A stretch of DNA of 64,000 nucleotides, taken from Roseivirga sp. BDSF3-8 (GTDB lineage: Bacteria; Bacteroidota; Bacteroidia; Cytophagales; Cyclobacteriaceae). A program made the translations under genes and the position numbers. Shown here in pieces: positions 20,424 through 29,399 of the stretch. The notes under the pieces are model-generated. The model worked only from the letters and a program-made list of their open reading frames with translations. It ran no database searches and had not been told where the DNA came from. Position 1 is the stretch's first letter. Each line of letters begins with the position of its first letter. The stretch lies in assembly GCF_041449215.1 (NCBI RefSeq), contig NZ_JBGNFV010000001.1:2993001-3057000 (forward strand), in the 5' to 3' direction.

Positions 20424-21355
20424 TGCAGGAGCATCTCACCGTCGACCACTTACTTGGCATTAAAGAGCTGACCGAAGGCGACATACAACTGATCTTCCAC
20501 ACGGCAGATAGTTTTAAAGAGGTGATAAATCGACCTATTAAGAAAGTGCCATCCCTCCGCGATATTACCATCGCCAACGTTTTTTTTGAAAATAGTACCA
20601 GGACGCGACTGAGCTTCGAACTTGCAGAGAAACGCCTCTCTGCAGATGTAATCAATTTTTCATCTTCCAATAGCTCAGTCAAAAAGGGGGAGACCCTCCT
20701 GGATACTGTTAATAATATTCTTGCCATGAAGGTGGATATGGTAGTCATGAGACATAGCAGTCCCGGTGCCCCCCACTTTCTGAGCAGACATATCGATGCC
20801 AATATTGTTAATGCGGGAGACGGCACGCATGAACATCCCACTCAGGCCTTACTTGATACCTTCAGCATCAGGGAAAAGTATGGAGAAGTTGGCGGCTTGA
20901 AAGTGGCTGTTGTTGGAGATATTTTGCATAGTAGGGTTGCGCTCTCTAATATTTTCGCTCTTCAGAAGCTCGGTGCTGAAGTGATGGTATGCGGCCCTGC
21001 TACTCTGTTGCCAAGACATATAAGTGAACTTGGCGTGAGGGTGGAGTATAACATTAGGAAGGCTCTGCAGTGGTGTGATGTAGCTAACGTATTACGTATC
21101 CAGTTAGAGAGGCAGCAGATAAAGTATTTTCCCAGTCTTAGAGAGTATTCGCTTTATTATGGCATAAATAAGCAACTACTTGATAGCCTGGATAAGGAAA
21201 TCACAATCATGCATCCCGGCCCTATAAACAGGGGAGTGGAATTAACCAGCGATGTTGCTGATTCTGATCACAGCATTATACTGGAACAGGTACAAAACGG
21301 CGTAGCAGTGCGTATGGCCGTCCTGTACCTTCTGGCCGGTAAAAGAGGCAGTTAG
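20423..21355 (+). CDS. pyrB: Aspartate carbamoyltransferase catalytic subunit
   Basis: The 310-residue enzyme catalyses carbamoyl phosphate plus aspartate to carbamoyl aspartate, the first committed step of pyrimidine synthesis. The carbamoyl-phosphate site FFENSTRTRLSFELAEKRL and the loop SSVKKGETLLDTV are intact, as are GDGTHEHPTQALLDTFSI and the C-terminal MHPGPINRGVELTSDVAD. No regulatory pyrI is adjacent. It is coupled to pyrR by TAATG. Its 3' end overlaps a convergent small gene by 4 bases. Confidence 0.97.
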   Translation: MQEHLTVDHLLGIKELTEGDIQLIFHTADSFKEVINRPIKKVPSLRDITIANVFFENSTRTRLSFELAEKRLSADVINFSSSNSSVKKGETLLDTVNNILAMKVDMVVMRHSSPGAPHFLSRHIDANIVNAGDGTHEHPTQALLDTFSIREKYGEVGGLKVAVVGDILHSRVALSNIFALQKLGAEVMVCGPATLLPRHISELGVRVEYNIRKALQWCDVANVLRIQLERQQIKYFPSLREYSLYYGINKQLLDSLDKEITIMHPGPINRGVELTSDVADSDHSIILEQVQNGVAVRMAVLYLLAGKRGS

Positions 21356-21693
21356 TTGAACTGAGTCTTTGCGCCTTTTTCCTCTGCCTGTTTTAGATAG
21401 TTCTCCAGGCCGTTATCAGCATATGTACCATAAGCATTGCTGATAGTGCCCTTAGTGCCGTCAGAGGTTTCTATTGCATATAGTATAGACATATCGCCCG
21501 GGTTGGATTCACCTTCAAACCTGAATTCACGGATTTGCTTCAGATCGCTGGCTGCAAAGCTGTTTTCGGTATCCTGAAGGTAGAGGGTGTCCTTTTTGAA
21601 TACGAAATTTTTATCATACCCCTCGGATTTAAGAGTGTCCATCTTTTCAGAAAGAGGCGTCCGAAAGTTTTTAAGATCCTGTGTGTTTTCCAT
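21352..21693 (-). CDS. Small conserved Bacteroidota protein of unknown function
   Basis: The 113-residue, mostly polar product has no signal peptide or membrane span. It matches by eye a widespread Bacteroidota family of about 100 residues recognised by a block of the form FRFEGESNPGDMSILYAIET followed by GTKGTISNAYGTYAD. Members are sometimes labelled phosphoribosylpyrophosphate synthetase, but no PRPP-synthetase motif is present here and that label should not be used. It is convergent with pyrB, overlapping by 4 bases. Confidence 0.75.
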   Translation of the reverse strand: MENTQDLKNFRTPLSEKMDTLKSEGYDKNFVFKKDTLYLQDTENSFAASDLKQIREFRFEGESNPGDMSILYAIETSDGTKGTISNAYGTYADNGLENYLKQAEEKGAKTQFN

Positions 21694-21811
21694 GTAGTCT
21701 TATTTTTCTTTAAAACAGCCAATACGGTTTTATGTTCGCTGAAAAATGGAGGTCGGGAATGATATGCGTGATTTCACAGTTTCTTAAATAGGATATAGAA
21801 AGCATTATTTC

Positions 21812-21819
21812 TAATTTTG
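21812..21819 (+). promoter_or_regulatory. -7 element for the CBS-type gene
   Basis: TAATTTTG fits TAnnTTTG and is followed by C, 31 bases before the start. Nothing resembling a SAM or other riboswitch is visible in the 157-base gap between the divergent genes. Confidence 0.5.
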
Positions 21820-21850
21820 CAGCACCAAAAAAACAGCTAAATCCATAAGC

Positions 21851-23221
21851 ATGTGGTATAATTCTATTATTGAGACAATCGGAGATACTCCTCTTATTAA
21901 GCTCAACAACGTAACCCAAGGCATCAAAGGTACGGTTCTCGCTAAGGTGGAATATTTCAACCCCGGCAACTCTATGAAAGACCGTATGGCTCTGAAAATG
22001 ATAGAAGATGCTGAGAAGGAAGGTGTTTTAAAGCCAGGAGGCACTATCATTGAGGGTACATCGGGTAATACGGGCATGGGCCTGGCCCTGGGCGCTATTG
22101 CCAAAGGCTACAAGTGTATTTTTACGCTTGCTGATAAGCAATCTCAGGAAAAGATTAATATCCTGCGTGCCATGGGAGCAGAGGTCATAGTTTGCCCTAC
22201 TAACGTGTCTCCTGAGGACCCGCGCTCATACTACAGTGTGGCCAAAAAGCTGAATAACGATATACCCAATAGTTTTTACCCTAACCAGTACGATAACCTG
22301 AGTAACGGAAAAGCACATTATGAAACCACTGGCCCTGAGATATGGGAGCAGACCGAAGGAAAGATCACTCACTGGGCAGCTGGTGTAGGTACTGGCGGTT
22401 CCATGTGTGGAGTAAGTAAATATTTGAAGGAGCAGAATTCTGACATTGTTTCAGTAGGCATCGATACCTATGGTTCTGTTTTTAAAAAATATAAGGAAAC
22501 GGGAGTTTTCGATGAAACAGAAGTCTACCCTTATCTGACTGAAGGTATAGGAGAAGATATTCTTCCTAAAAATGTTGATTTCGACGTGATCGACACCTTT
22601 GTAAAGGTTACTGATAAAGACGGCGCTATCATGACCCGTCGTCTGGCTAAAGAAGAAGGCCTTTTTGTAGGTTGGTCCTGCGGATCTGCTGTGCACGGAG
22701 CTCTTGAGTATGCCCGTGAGAACCTGAAGGAAGATGATATCATGGTAGTGATCCTGCCAGATCATGGCACCCGCTATCTGAATAAGATTTATAATGATGA
22801 CTGGATGAAAGATCACGGCTTTACAGATAGTAAGTCCTTTCATACAGCAAAGGATATCATAACAAGTAAAAATGGTAAGAGCCAGCTTTATACTATCTCA
22901 AAGGATATGAAAGTAGGTGAAGCCATCAATATTCTCAACCGGGAAGGTATCAGTCAGATGCCTGTTGTGGATGGAGATAATTTTATCGGTAGTATCAATG
23001 ACCAAAAGCTCCTTCACCAACTGATCGAAAATCCGGAATTACGTGATAAGTCTGTCGGTGAGATTATGGATCAGCCCATGACTTTTGTGGCTCTGGATAA
23101 CACCATTGATGTGCTGAGCAGCCTTATTGATAAGGAAAGAAAGGCTTTGCTCGTCAGAGACGAAATGAACCGGGTGCATATTATTACTCAGCATGACCTG
23201 CTGGTGTCTATGATGAATTAA
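21851..23221 (+). CDS. PLP-dependent cystathionine beta-synthase with C-terminal CBS domains
   Basis: The 456-residue product has an N-terminal fold-type II PLP domain: PLP lysine K43 in FNPGNSMKDRMALKM, the substrate loop IIEGTSGNTGMGLALG, and phosphate-binding GVGTGGSMCGVSK. Two CBS motifs follow after about residue 335 (MKVGEAINILNREGISQMPV and ALDNTIDVLSSLID). This architecture is that of cystathionine beta-synthase without a haem domain. A bare cysteine synthase lacks the CBS pair. It would make cystathionine from homocysteine and serine, or act as a cysteine synthase. It is a single-gene unit with its own promoter and terminator. Confidence 0.9.
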   Translation: MWYNSIIETIGDTPLIKLNNVTQGIKGTVLAKVEYFNPGNSMKDRMALKMIEDAEKEGVLKPGGTIIEGTSGNTGMGLALGAIAKGYKCIFTLADKQSQEKINILRAMGAEVIVCPTNVSPEDPRSYYSVAKKLNNDIPNSFYPNQYDNLSNGKAHYETTGPEIWEQTEGKITHWAAGVGTGGSMCGVSKYLKEQNSDIVSVGIDTYGSVFKKYKETGVFDETEVYPYLTEGIGEDILPKNVDFDVIDTFVKVTDKDGAIMTRRLAKEEGLFVGWSCGSAVHGALEYARENLKEDDIMVVILPDHGTRYLNKIYNDDWMKDHGFTDSKSFHTAKDIITSKNGKSQLYTISKDMKVGEAINILNREGISQMPVVDGDNFIGSINDQKLLHQLIENPELRDKSVGEIMDQPMTFVALDNTIDVLSSLIDKERKALLVRDEMNRVHIITQHDLLVSMMN

Positions 23222-23241
23222 CACCACCTGTAGACAGGTAC

Positions 23242-23277
23242 AAAAAGCGCTCTGCATAAAGCAGGGCGCTTTTTTTA
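23242..23277. terminator. Bidirectional terminator between the CBS-type gene and the spondin gene
   Basis: A 14-base-pair stem (AAAAAGCGCTCTGC with GCAGGGCGCTTTTT, one G-U pair) and a 5-base loop carry A and T tracts on both sides. It can therefore end transcription in both directions between the convergent genes. Confidence 0.88.
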
Positions 23278-23295
23278 TTGCTTGTGATGATACAG

Positions 23296-24624
23296 CTATA
23301 TAACCCTTACAGTGATAGTAATGAGGTCAGAAGCACCCGGATACGTAAAGCCATCATTTACCTCTTCAATTGGCTCCGACTCAATGGTACCAGTATCAGG
23401 GCCACTTTGCCTTGGAGCCTGATTAGGTCCGGCGCCTGGAAACTCATTTACCTCCGTTCCTGCATCCCAAATCCGGAAACCGGGTGTGACATCTCCTTCT
23501 GCGGGACTGCTGCCATTAAATAATGGTAATCCACCTTCACCATAGGCAATGAAAAGGTCATTTGATTGAATGAGCATGGTGGCGAGGTTTAAACGATCAC
23601 CTGGGGATGCCATAATTGTGAATGAGTAAGACTGTCCTGCGAAAACTGGTCCTGGTGATGAAGCTGAGACTGGTGTGTTAAAAACTCCGTAGGATGATAC
23701 ATCGTTGTTTGTGCCAAGCGCCATGGCGAGCATTGCAGGGTTTCCATCTTCCGCAATAGCTTCCAGGCCATTTCCCTGATCGGTCTGGCCCTCCTCGAAT
23801 AGTGGCGTGGCACTGCTGTTGTATACAACGTATACGCCTGGAGAAAATGGCGTCACCAGGCCTGTGTTTGCCCTCGTGAAATCACCTAATGCGGCAGGAT
23901 TGCCATCCTCCGCGATATCCTCTAATCCTTCACTGGCAGGTTCACCTGTGGTGAATAGCTGAACTGCCGGAGAGTGAATAGCGTAAGCCCCAGGAGAAAC
24001 CGGACCCGGAAGCGTACTATTACCCGAGATATTCTCAATAGTGAGCACAAACATGTTGCTGCCATCATCAACTGCCTGAAGTGATATGGTAACAACACCT
24101 TCAATAGAAGGGTAGGTGAAGCCATCGTTTACAGCAGAAAGCTCTGCGACAACTCCATTTTCATCGATGCCAGTATCAGGGCCGTTCTGCCTGGGGGCCT
24201 GATTGGGGCCGCTTCCCGGCTCTTCATTGACTTCCGTTCCTGCATCCCAAAAGGTAAACAGGCTTGTTATATCACCTTCTATGGGTGTGCCGTTGTCAAA
24301 TAACGGAATACCTGTATCACTTTCAGGGGCGATAAAAATATCATTCGTTTGTACCAGCATGGTGGCGAAGGAGAGGTACATGCCTGGAGTAGCGTAAAAC
24401 TCAAATGAGTACAGTTGTCCCGGTGTTGCCGGTCCGGCTGCTGATTCCCCCACCGGCGTATCAAATATGCCTGACTGGAAAATAGGAAAGGCTGTACCGA
24501 TGTTGGTAATCGTTACCCTGAATTCGGTTTCCTCAGCATTGCCTGGTATCATTCCAGAATCATCATCATCGTCACAGGCGAGCATGCCTAGTGACAGTGC
24601 GGTAATTAAAAAATATCTTTTCAT
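23296..24624 (-). CDS. Spondin-domain lipoprotein with internal repeats
   Basis: The 442-residue surface lipoprotein has a signal with lipobox-like LSLGMLAC followed by DDDDD, consistent with Bacteroidota surface export. The remainder is spondin_N-like repeats. Two long units share LATMLVQTNDIFIA / LATMLIQSNDLFIA and WDAGTEVNE then PGxGPNQAPRQxGPDTG. Between them lie two shorter units sharing GLEDIAEDGNPA / GLEAIAEDGNPA after an SPGAYAIH-type segment. Function is probably adhesion or matrix-related, by inference from the domain. It is convergent with the CBS-type gene. Confidence 0.85.
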   Translation of the reverse strand: MKRYFLITALSLGMLACDDDDDSGMIPGNAEETEFRVTITNIGTAFPIFQSGIFDTPVGESAAGPATPGQLYSFEFYATPGMYLSFATMLVQTNDIFIAPESDTGIPLFDNGTPIEGDITSLFTFWDAGTEVNEEPGSGPNQAPRQNGPDTGIDENGVVAELSAVNDGFTYPSIEGVVTISLQAVDDGSNMFVLTIENISGNSTLPGPVSPGAYAIHSPAVQLFTTGEPASEGLEDIAEDGNPAALGDFTRANTGLVTPFSPGVYVVYNSSATPLFEEGQTDQGNGLEAIAEDGNPAMLAMALGTNNDVSSYGVFNTPVSASSPGPVFAGQSYSFTIMASPGDRLNLATMLIQSNDLFIAYGEGGLPLFNGSSPAEGDVTPGFRIWDAGTEVNEFPGAGPNQAPRQSGPDTGTIESEPIEEVNDGFTYPGASDLITITVRVI

Positions 24625-24720
24625 ACAGTCCGTAGTTTTGTTTTACCTTTTCAACGGAATGCATAGGGGAAATATGTGGTTTACAGCGTGTTTGGCCATG
24701 TTATGTAATGCTGCGGACAA

Positions 24721-25389
24721 TTATCCGGTGTTTTTTTGTCGCCTGGCCGACTTTAGCTTTTGCCGGCGTATAGCGTAAGAGATAAGGGGAGTACCTATGA
24801 TTGTGGGAAGCAACCAGATTACAATAGAAGGCAGCCAATCAACATTTACAACCAGAAAGGCCGTCCAGGTACTGATATACCCTCCGCCCATTCCGGAAAT
24901 GTGACTGTATAGCCAATGCTTTTTATCCAAGGTACCCGGACGGAGCTTTTTAGAAAAGGAATACAGCACGCTGAGACCCACTAATCCGAATACTATTGCT
25001 ACGATACCAAATGAGGCGCCATTGTAGTATTGATAAGCTCCCCAGCCGATAAGACTGATATTAAAGACTAGTGCAATGACGGCGATCAACTCATCCAGCC
25101 ATTTGTCAGGGTGAGTGTGAGGAATACGCTTATGTCTAAGCGATCTGTAACCTGTTATCACAAGGAAGTAACTGAAAAAGGCGATCATGAACAGGAAAGA
25201 AAGCTCCCTTAGAAAAGCAAGAACCACAGCAGATAAGAATACTAAGGTCATTCCATAGAAGTACCAGCGTCCGAAGCGCCTGTGTATCCTGACATTTTTT
25301 GTAGTGATTATTGCGCCACAGCCAGCTACCAGCGCTATAGTGCCGCCTGCAATGTGCAGAGTTAGTAGAATTGATGAGAATGTGTCCAT
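24721..25389 (-). CDS. DUF2306-like multi-spanning membrane protein
   Basis: The 222-residue product has about six to seven hydrophobic helices. The N-terminal pattern LLTLHIAGGTIALVAGCGAI, followed by NVRIHRRFGRWYFYGM, resembles the DUF2306 family, which has conserved His and Gly in the first helix and a HRxxGR loop. A second His-containing segment, KHWLYSHISGMGGGYISTW, lies in the fifth helix. The conserved histidines could hold haem or metal, but this is speculation. It stands alone between the spondin gene and divergent aceK. Confidence 0.75.
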   Translation of the reverse strand: MDTFSSILLTLHIAGGTIALVAGCGAIITTKNVRIHRRFGRWYFYGMTLVFLSAVVLAFLRELSFLFMIAFFSYFLVITGYRSLRHKRIPHTHPDKWLDELIAVIALVFNISLIGWGAYQYYNGASFGIVAIVFGLVGLSVLYSFSKKLRPGTLDKKHWLYSHISGMGGGYISTWTAFLVVNVDWLPSIVIWLLPTIIGTPLISYAIRRQKLKSARRQKNTG

Positions 25390-25532
25390 ATCCTTGGTAT
25401 TTCAGGTGAAGGTCCTATTCCCAGTGCTTTTATTCTACTAATTCATACCCACTAGTCAAAATATTGCTCCGAATGGTAACCAAATATCTCCGTATGGTTT
25501 TACAGTATTCAGATTATGGTTAATTTTTGTCA

Positions 25533-27233
25533 ATGGACAGAGCTCTGGAACGAAGTAAGGCGGACATTTCCGAAAGAGAATGTGAAAGGCAGGCAAGGGT
25601 AATTCTTGATGCATTTGTTGAGTTTCATCGTGAATTTATGGTTGAGACTTCTCTGGCTAAAGATCGTTTTGAAAATCGGGACTGGAAGGGGCAGAGGCAT
25701 GCAACGGCTAAGCGACAGCAACTACACGAAAATCATGTATTGAAACTTAAACGAAGGTGGATTGATGTGGTAGCGGGCTATGATGAACGGCCTTTGCATT
25801 GGAAGATGGTAAAAGAGAAATTTGCCGGATTATGTACTGCGGACAGTGGTCCAGATATTTGCCGGACATTTTATAATTCATTTATCCGAAGGCTACTTGG
25901 TGGCCAGATAGCCGAACATGAGTTGGTTTTTACTTTTGAAGAAGAGAGTGATGATCAACTAGCCTTTTACTCCTATGACATGCGGGATAAAGAGGCTACT
26001 TTTTCCAGTGTTCTGGATTTAGCCGGATTTACCTTGAGCTTTGAGGATAGGGAGAGGGACATCAGATTTCTAATGAATGAAGTCGCCAGCGGTGCCGGTG
26101 ACCGGTTAGAAATGTGTCCTCATGTGTTTTACAGAAACGTAAGAGCCTATCTGGTTGGGAGGCTAAGGCAAAAAGGACATTTTATCCCGATATTAATTCC
26201 CATTGTGCATGGTGAAAAGGGTTTGAAAGTTGATGCCCTCATTACCTCAGAGATCGATTGTCGCGTCATATTTTCATTTACCCGGTCTTATTTCCAGGTA
26301 ATAGCCTATGACCCTACCCATCTTGTGAACTTCCTCATGACACTTATGCCTAATAAGCAACGAGACCAGCTTTTCATTAATCTGGGCTTTCATAAGCATG
26401 GCAAGTCATTATTGTACCAATCCCTGAAGGATCGCCTCAATATGCCAGGGGCTGTTTTTGCTTACCCTCCGGGAATTAAAGGCATGGTCATGGCGGTGTT
26501 TATGCTGCAGGGGTATACGCAGGTGTTTAAGGTTATAAGAAATAAGGCCAAGCCTCCCAAAAAAGTGACACGATACGAAGTGATGGCCAAATACCGTTAT
26601 GTGGCTGAGCATGACCGTGGTGGCAGGCTAGCCGATACCCAGGAGTTTCGTAATCTCATCCTTCCGAAGGATAGGTTTGCCCTTCCTGTTCTGGAGGAGT
26701 TACTCAGCGAATGTAGTGAGACGGTGAGAGTAGAGGGTGAAAGTGTTATTTTTTCGCTTGTTTACACAGAGCGGTGGATGATGCCACTGAGTGAGTTCGT
26801 TAAAACTGCCCGAGGTCATAAATTGCGTAAGGCATTATTCGAATATGGGGAGGCAATATCAGACCTGGCGATGGCGAACATTTTCCCTGGTGACCTCTTT
26901 ATGAAGAACTTTGGAATTACCCCTGAAGAACGGGTGATCTTTTATGATTATGATGAGATCATGCCTCTCGGAGAAATGAACTTCAGGTCTATTCCCCAGC
27001 AGGAGGGGGGAATGGGAAATTACCAATCAGCCGAACCGTGGTTTGCAGTGGGGGAAAATGATGTGTTTCCCGAGCAATTCCGGAATTTTTTAGTGCCTGA
27101 TCCTGCCAAGAGGGAGGTTTTTGAAGAGACACATAGCCACCTGTATGACCCGTTATATTGGGAAAACCTACGTAAACGTCACCTTAAAGATGAGTATATA
27201 GATATTTGTCCGTACGAAAAACGAAAAGGTTGA
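25533..27233 (+). CDS. aceK: Isocitrate dehydrogenase kinase/phosphatase
   Basis: The 566-residue product is read from the ATG giving MDRALERSKAD; an in-frame TTG two codons earlier is less likely. AceK switches isocitrate dehydrogenase off and on by phosphorylation and dephosphorylation to control the glyoxylate bypass. Family motifs are intact: the ATP loop YPPGIKGMVMAVFMLQG, HDRGGRLADTQEF, GDLFMKNFGITPEERVIFYD then YDEI, NFRSIPQ, and WFAVGENDVFPEQFRNFL. No aceA, aceB or icd is nearby. The gene is a single unit and is convergent with the next gene after 6 bases. Confidence 0.95.
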   Translation: MDRALERSKADISERECERQARVILDAFVEFHREFMVETSLAKDRFENRDWKGQRHATAKRQQLHENHVLKLKRRWIDVVAGYDERPLHWKMVKEKFAGLCTADSGPDICRTFYNSFIRRLLGGQIAEHELVFTFEEESDDQLAFYSYDMRDKEATFSSVLDLAGFTLSFEDRERDIRFLMNEVASGAGDRLEMCPHVFYRNVRAYLVGRLRQKGHFIPILIPIVHGEKGLKVDALITSEIDCRVIFSFTRSYFQVIAYDPTHLVNFLMTLMPNKQRDQLFINLGFHKHGKSLLYQSLKDRLNMPGAVFAYPPGIKGMVMAVFMLQGYTQVFKVIRNKAKPPKKVTRYEVMAKYRYVAEHDRGGRLADTQEFRNLILPKDRFALPVLEELLSECSETVRVEGESVIFSLVYTERWMMPLSEFVKTARGHKLRKALFEYGEAISDLAMANIFPGDLFMKNFGITPEERVIFYDYDEIMPLGEMNFRSIPQQEGGMGNYQSAEPWFAVGENDVFPEQFRNFLVPDPAKREVFEETHSHLYDPLYWENLRKRHLKDEYIDICPYEKRKG

Positions 27234-27239
27234 CCTACT

Positions 27240-27506
27240 CTATCCTACAGCAGCAGTCCTGCTGGTATGAAGACTGCGGGAGTTACGCCCGGCCATTGCA
27301 TAAAGTACTACACCCACTACAGGCATGGTGATCACTACAAAGAGCCAAACGGGCTTCTGCAATACCCATTTGAACCTGCTTTTAAAAATGTCTATGACCG
27401 CGACCAGGGGAATAAGTATGTATATAATTCCGAACATCAGGTATTCATAGTTCGGCATTACAGCCTGCAGAAAGACTACAGACTCTGAATTAAAGAAAGC
27501 GTTCAT
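27240..27506 (-). CDS. PLDc_N-type small membrane protein
   Basis: The 88-residue protein has two transmembrane segments, about residues 22-40 (YLMFGIIYILIPLVAVIDI) and 54-72 (WLFVVITMPVVGVVLYAMAG). The second has the MPVVGVVLYxMAGR motif characteristic of the PLDc_N module (phospholipase D nuclease N-terminal family). The catalytic HKD domain is absent, so it is a stand-alone membrane module, commonly seen in Bacteroidota. Function is unknown. Confidence 0.8.
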   Translation of the reverse strand: MNAFFNSESVVFLQAVMPNYEYLMFGIIYILIPLVAVIDIFKSRFKWVLQKPVWLFVVITMPVVGVVLYAMAGRNSRSLHTSRTAAVG

Positions 27507-27651
27507 TTCTTAAAGGTTAGGTTGTTTTTTTTATTTCGCCTGCCCTGGTTGATAGCCTTTAATGCGGACAGCCTAATAAAAAGACAGGTATAAAAAAATT
27601 GTACCTGAATAATGCTATAACTTTTTTTCTCTCAAATGTTCCCTTATTGGT

Positions 27652-27685
27652 AAAAAAAGAAGGCAGTGTTTGCCGACACTGCCTT
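27652..27685 (-). terminator. Terminator of the small secreted protein gene
   Basis: On the minus strand, AAGGCAGTGT and ACACTGCCTT form a perfect 10-base-pair stem around a 6-base loop, followed by C and seven T. It lies 11 bases after the gene's stop. Confidence 0.88.
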
Positions 27686-27696
27686 TCGTTAACTGA

Positions 27697-28079
27697 TTAA
27701 TCACAAAGATATTCTGCCTGAACATCCCAGCTACGGCTACCGTACCAGGCCTGGCCCTGACCATCGTACGCAGTAACGCTAACCGTATAGGATGAACTTG
27801 AGTAATAACTACGCTGAGACGTGACACTCACACAATTAATATTGGATTGACCATTGATATATCCGGAGCCGGATACACGCCAGTAGAAACTAGTCAGATT
27901 GGCAAGCGCTGCAGCACAAAAAGTTACTGAAGCAGCACATTCAGGGTCTCCGTCTGCCTCATTGTATGTGGCGGAGATAAGTAAGGTATTATTTCGGTTG
28001 GCCACGGCCTCTTCTCCGGGAAATAACAATCCGGCGAAAAGAGCAATGTTAGAGAGGCAAAAATTGAAGTTTTTTTCAT
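27697..28079 (-). CDS. Small secreted protein, signal peptide apparently frameshifted
   Basis: The intact frame (about 110 codons from a TTG) begins MLFPGEEAVANRNN and reads on through a Ser/Tyr-rich, four-cysteine mature domain (DGDPECAASVTFCAA, then NCVSV, and a final EYLCD). A good ATG and signal-peptide start (MKKTSIFASLTLLF) exists just upstream but in another frame. Adding one T in the four-T run (plus-strand A tract 28037-28040) would join the two into a classic signal peptide ending before AVANR. Either the gene is recently broken or the sequence has a homopolymer error. No known domain is recognised. Confidence 0.6.
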
Positions 28080-28257
28080 AGGTGGTTGAGGTTTAGTTCT
28101 TATATAATATACCTTATTTCAGGTAGAGCTGAAAGTTTCGGGCTTATAAAGTGGAAATTGACTATCGATACGGGGTGTCACTGAACATAAAAAAAGGTAC
28201 TGTTATAGATTCCAAGTTTAATTGGAAAAAAGTATTTTTAAGTCTGAAGGAAGTTCT

Positions 28258-29313
28258 CTAGTTAGAACTATCCAGTGTAGCTTCGGTCTTTATGGCTGAA
28301 GCTACTTCTTTTTTGTACCCTTCAATGTATTCAGAGTCATTCTTCCAAAGTGTGTAGATCAAAGCCAAGAGCTTTCTTTGTATGGCTACCTGGCCAATCA
28401 TTTTGGATGGTTTTTTCTGAATGATTCTCAGGTAAGTAGATTTTAGGCTTGGGTTGAATCTACAGCTAACCATAGCAGGGAAGTAGAGCGCATTTCTGAT
28501 ATAGCGGTTGCCCTTTTTAGATATTCTAGTCTTACCCTTGATAGAGCTCCCTGACTGCCTTTCTACCACATCATACCCTGCATAGCTTACCACTTGCCTG
28601 ATGCTTTTAAAATGCTCAAAACCCAGGGTTTCGGTAATAATGGTTGCAACTGTGATGAGGCCTACCCCTTTGATAGTCAAAACCTTTCTAACTTTTTCGT
28701 TAAGCTGAGGCTCATTGGCGATAAGTTTTTCAATACTCGTTTTACACACCTGTATTTGCTTATCTATAGTCTTGATCAGGCTACGGTTGCTCTTTAATAT
28801 GATAGACTGTACCTCATAAGCGGCCTCCTTACTGTGTTTGATATTGTTGAGTGCTGTCTTTGTTTCCTGGAGCTGTACATAATAACGAGTCAGGTTCCTT
28901 AGTTCCAGCAATACTGGTGAAGGCGGAGCCCAGATCTTATGTTTCCTTTCCACACCAAAACGGCTAAGAATCTTTGCATCCAAAGCATCGGTTTTAGTCT
29001 TTATGTTGAGGCTTGAAAAGTAATGCTTAGAGGTATTAGGAAGCACTACATGCACTGTCTGCTTTAGCTTATGCAAATGATAGGCAAGGTTTTCGTAATA
29101 AACCCCTGTAGCCTCCATCAAATACACTGTTTCTACTGAGCTTTTGCATTGCTTCCGCACCCAGCGGAGCAGTTGATTAAAGCCACTTTTGTCATTCTTG
29201 AAATGCCTTGTCTCACTGAAGTGATGATCATGAGTATCTTCTAAAAAGCAGATGCATACTGCAAAGGTTGTCTGGGAGATGTCGATACCGACACATTGTT
29301 TGATGATAGTCAT
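28258..29313 (-). CDS. IS110 family transposase (DEDD recombinase)
   Basis: The 351-residue full-length protein has an N-terminal RuvC-like DEDD domain with D11 (VGIDIS), E67 (LMEATGVYYENL), D109 and D112 (KTKTDALDAKIL). The C-terminal Tnp domain has LTIKGVGLITVATIITETLG, then SYAGYDVVERQSGSSIKGKT and RISKKGNRYIRNAL. Ser255 in QSG is the probable nucleophile by comparison with the family. In between lies a coiled coil. All catalytic residues are present, so it may be active. A second copy in the window was not seen. Confidence 0.95.
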   Translation of the reverse strand: MTIIKQCVGIDISQTTFAVCICFLEDTHDHHFSETRHFKNDKSGFNQLLRWVRKQCKSSVETVYLMEATGVYYENLAYHLHKLKQTVHVVLPNTSKHYFSSLNIKTKTDALDAKILSRFGVERKHKIWAPPSPVLLELRNLTRYYVQLQETKTALNNIKHSKEAAYEVQSIILKSNRSLIKTIDKQIQVCKTSIEKLIANEPQLNEKVRKVLTIKGVGLITVATIITETLGFEHFKSIRQVVSYAGYDVVERQSGSSIKGKTRISKKGNRYIRNALYFPAMVSCRFNPSLKSTYLRIIQKKPSKMIGQVAIQRKLLALIYTLWKNDSEYIEGYKKEVASAIKTEATLDSSN

Positions 29314-29399
29314 AGAAAAAGAGGTTAATCGTATTGACTAATTCTTCTTCGTCTATCCTTTTAGTCTTATCCTTGCTCGTTTTTCACGGCATTAAGTAC

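Noticed and set aside
21352-21693. Phosphoribosylpyrophosphate synthetase for the small gene after pyrB
   Set aside because: The protein is about 113 residues and lacks the PRPP-binding motif. Related entries with that name appear to be misnamed.
21694-21850. SAM or other riboswitch upstream of the CBS-type gene
   Set aside because: The 157-base gap is AT-rich and lacks the expected conserved helices, with only a standard -7 element.
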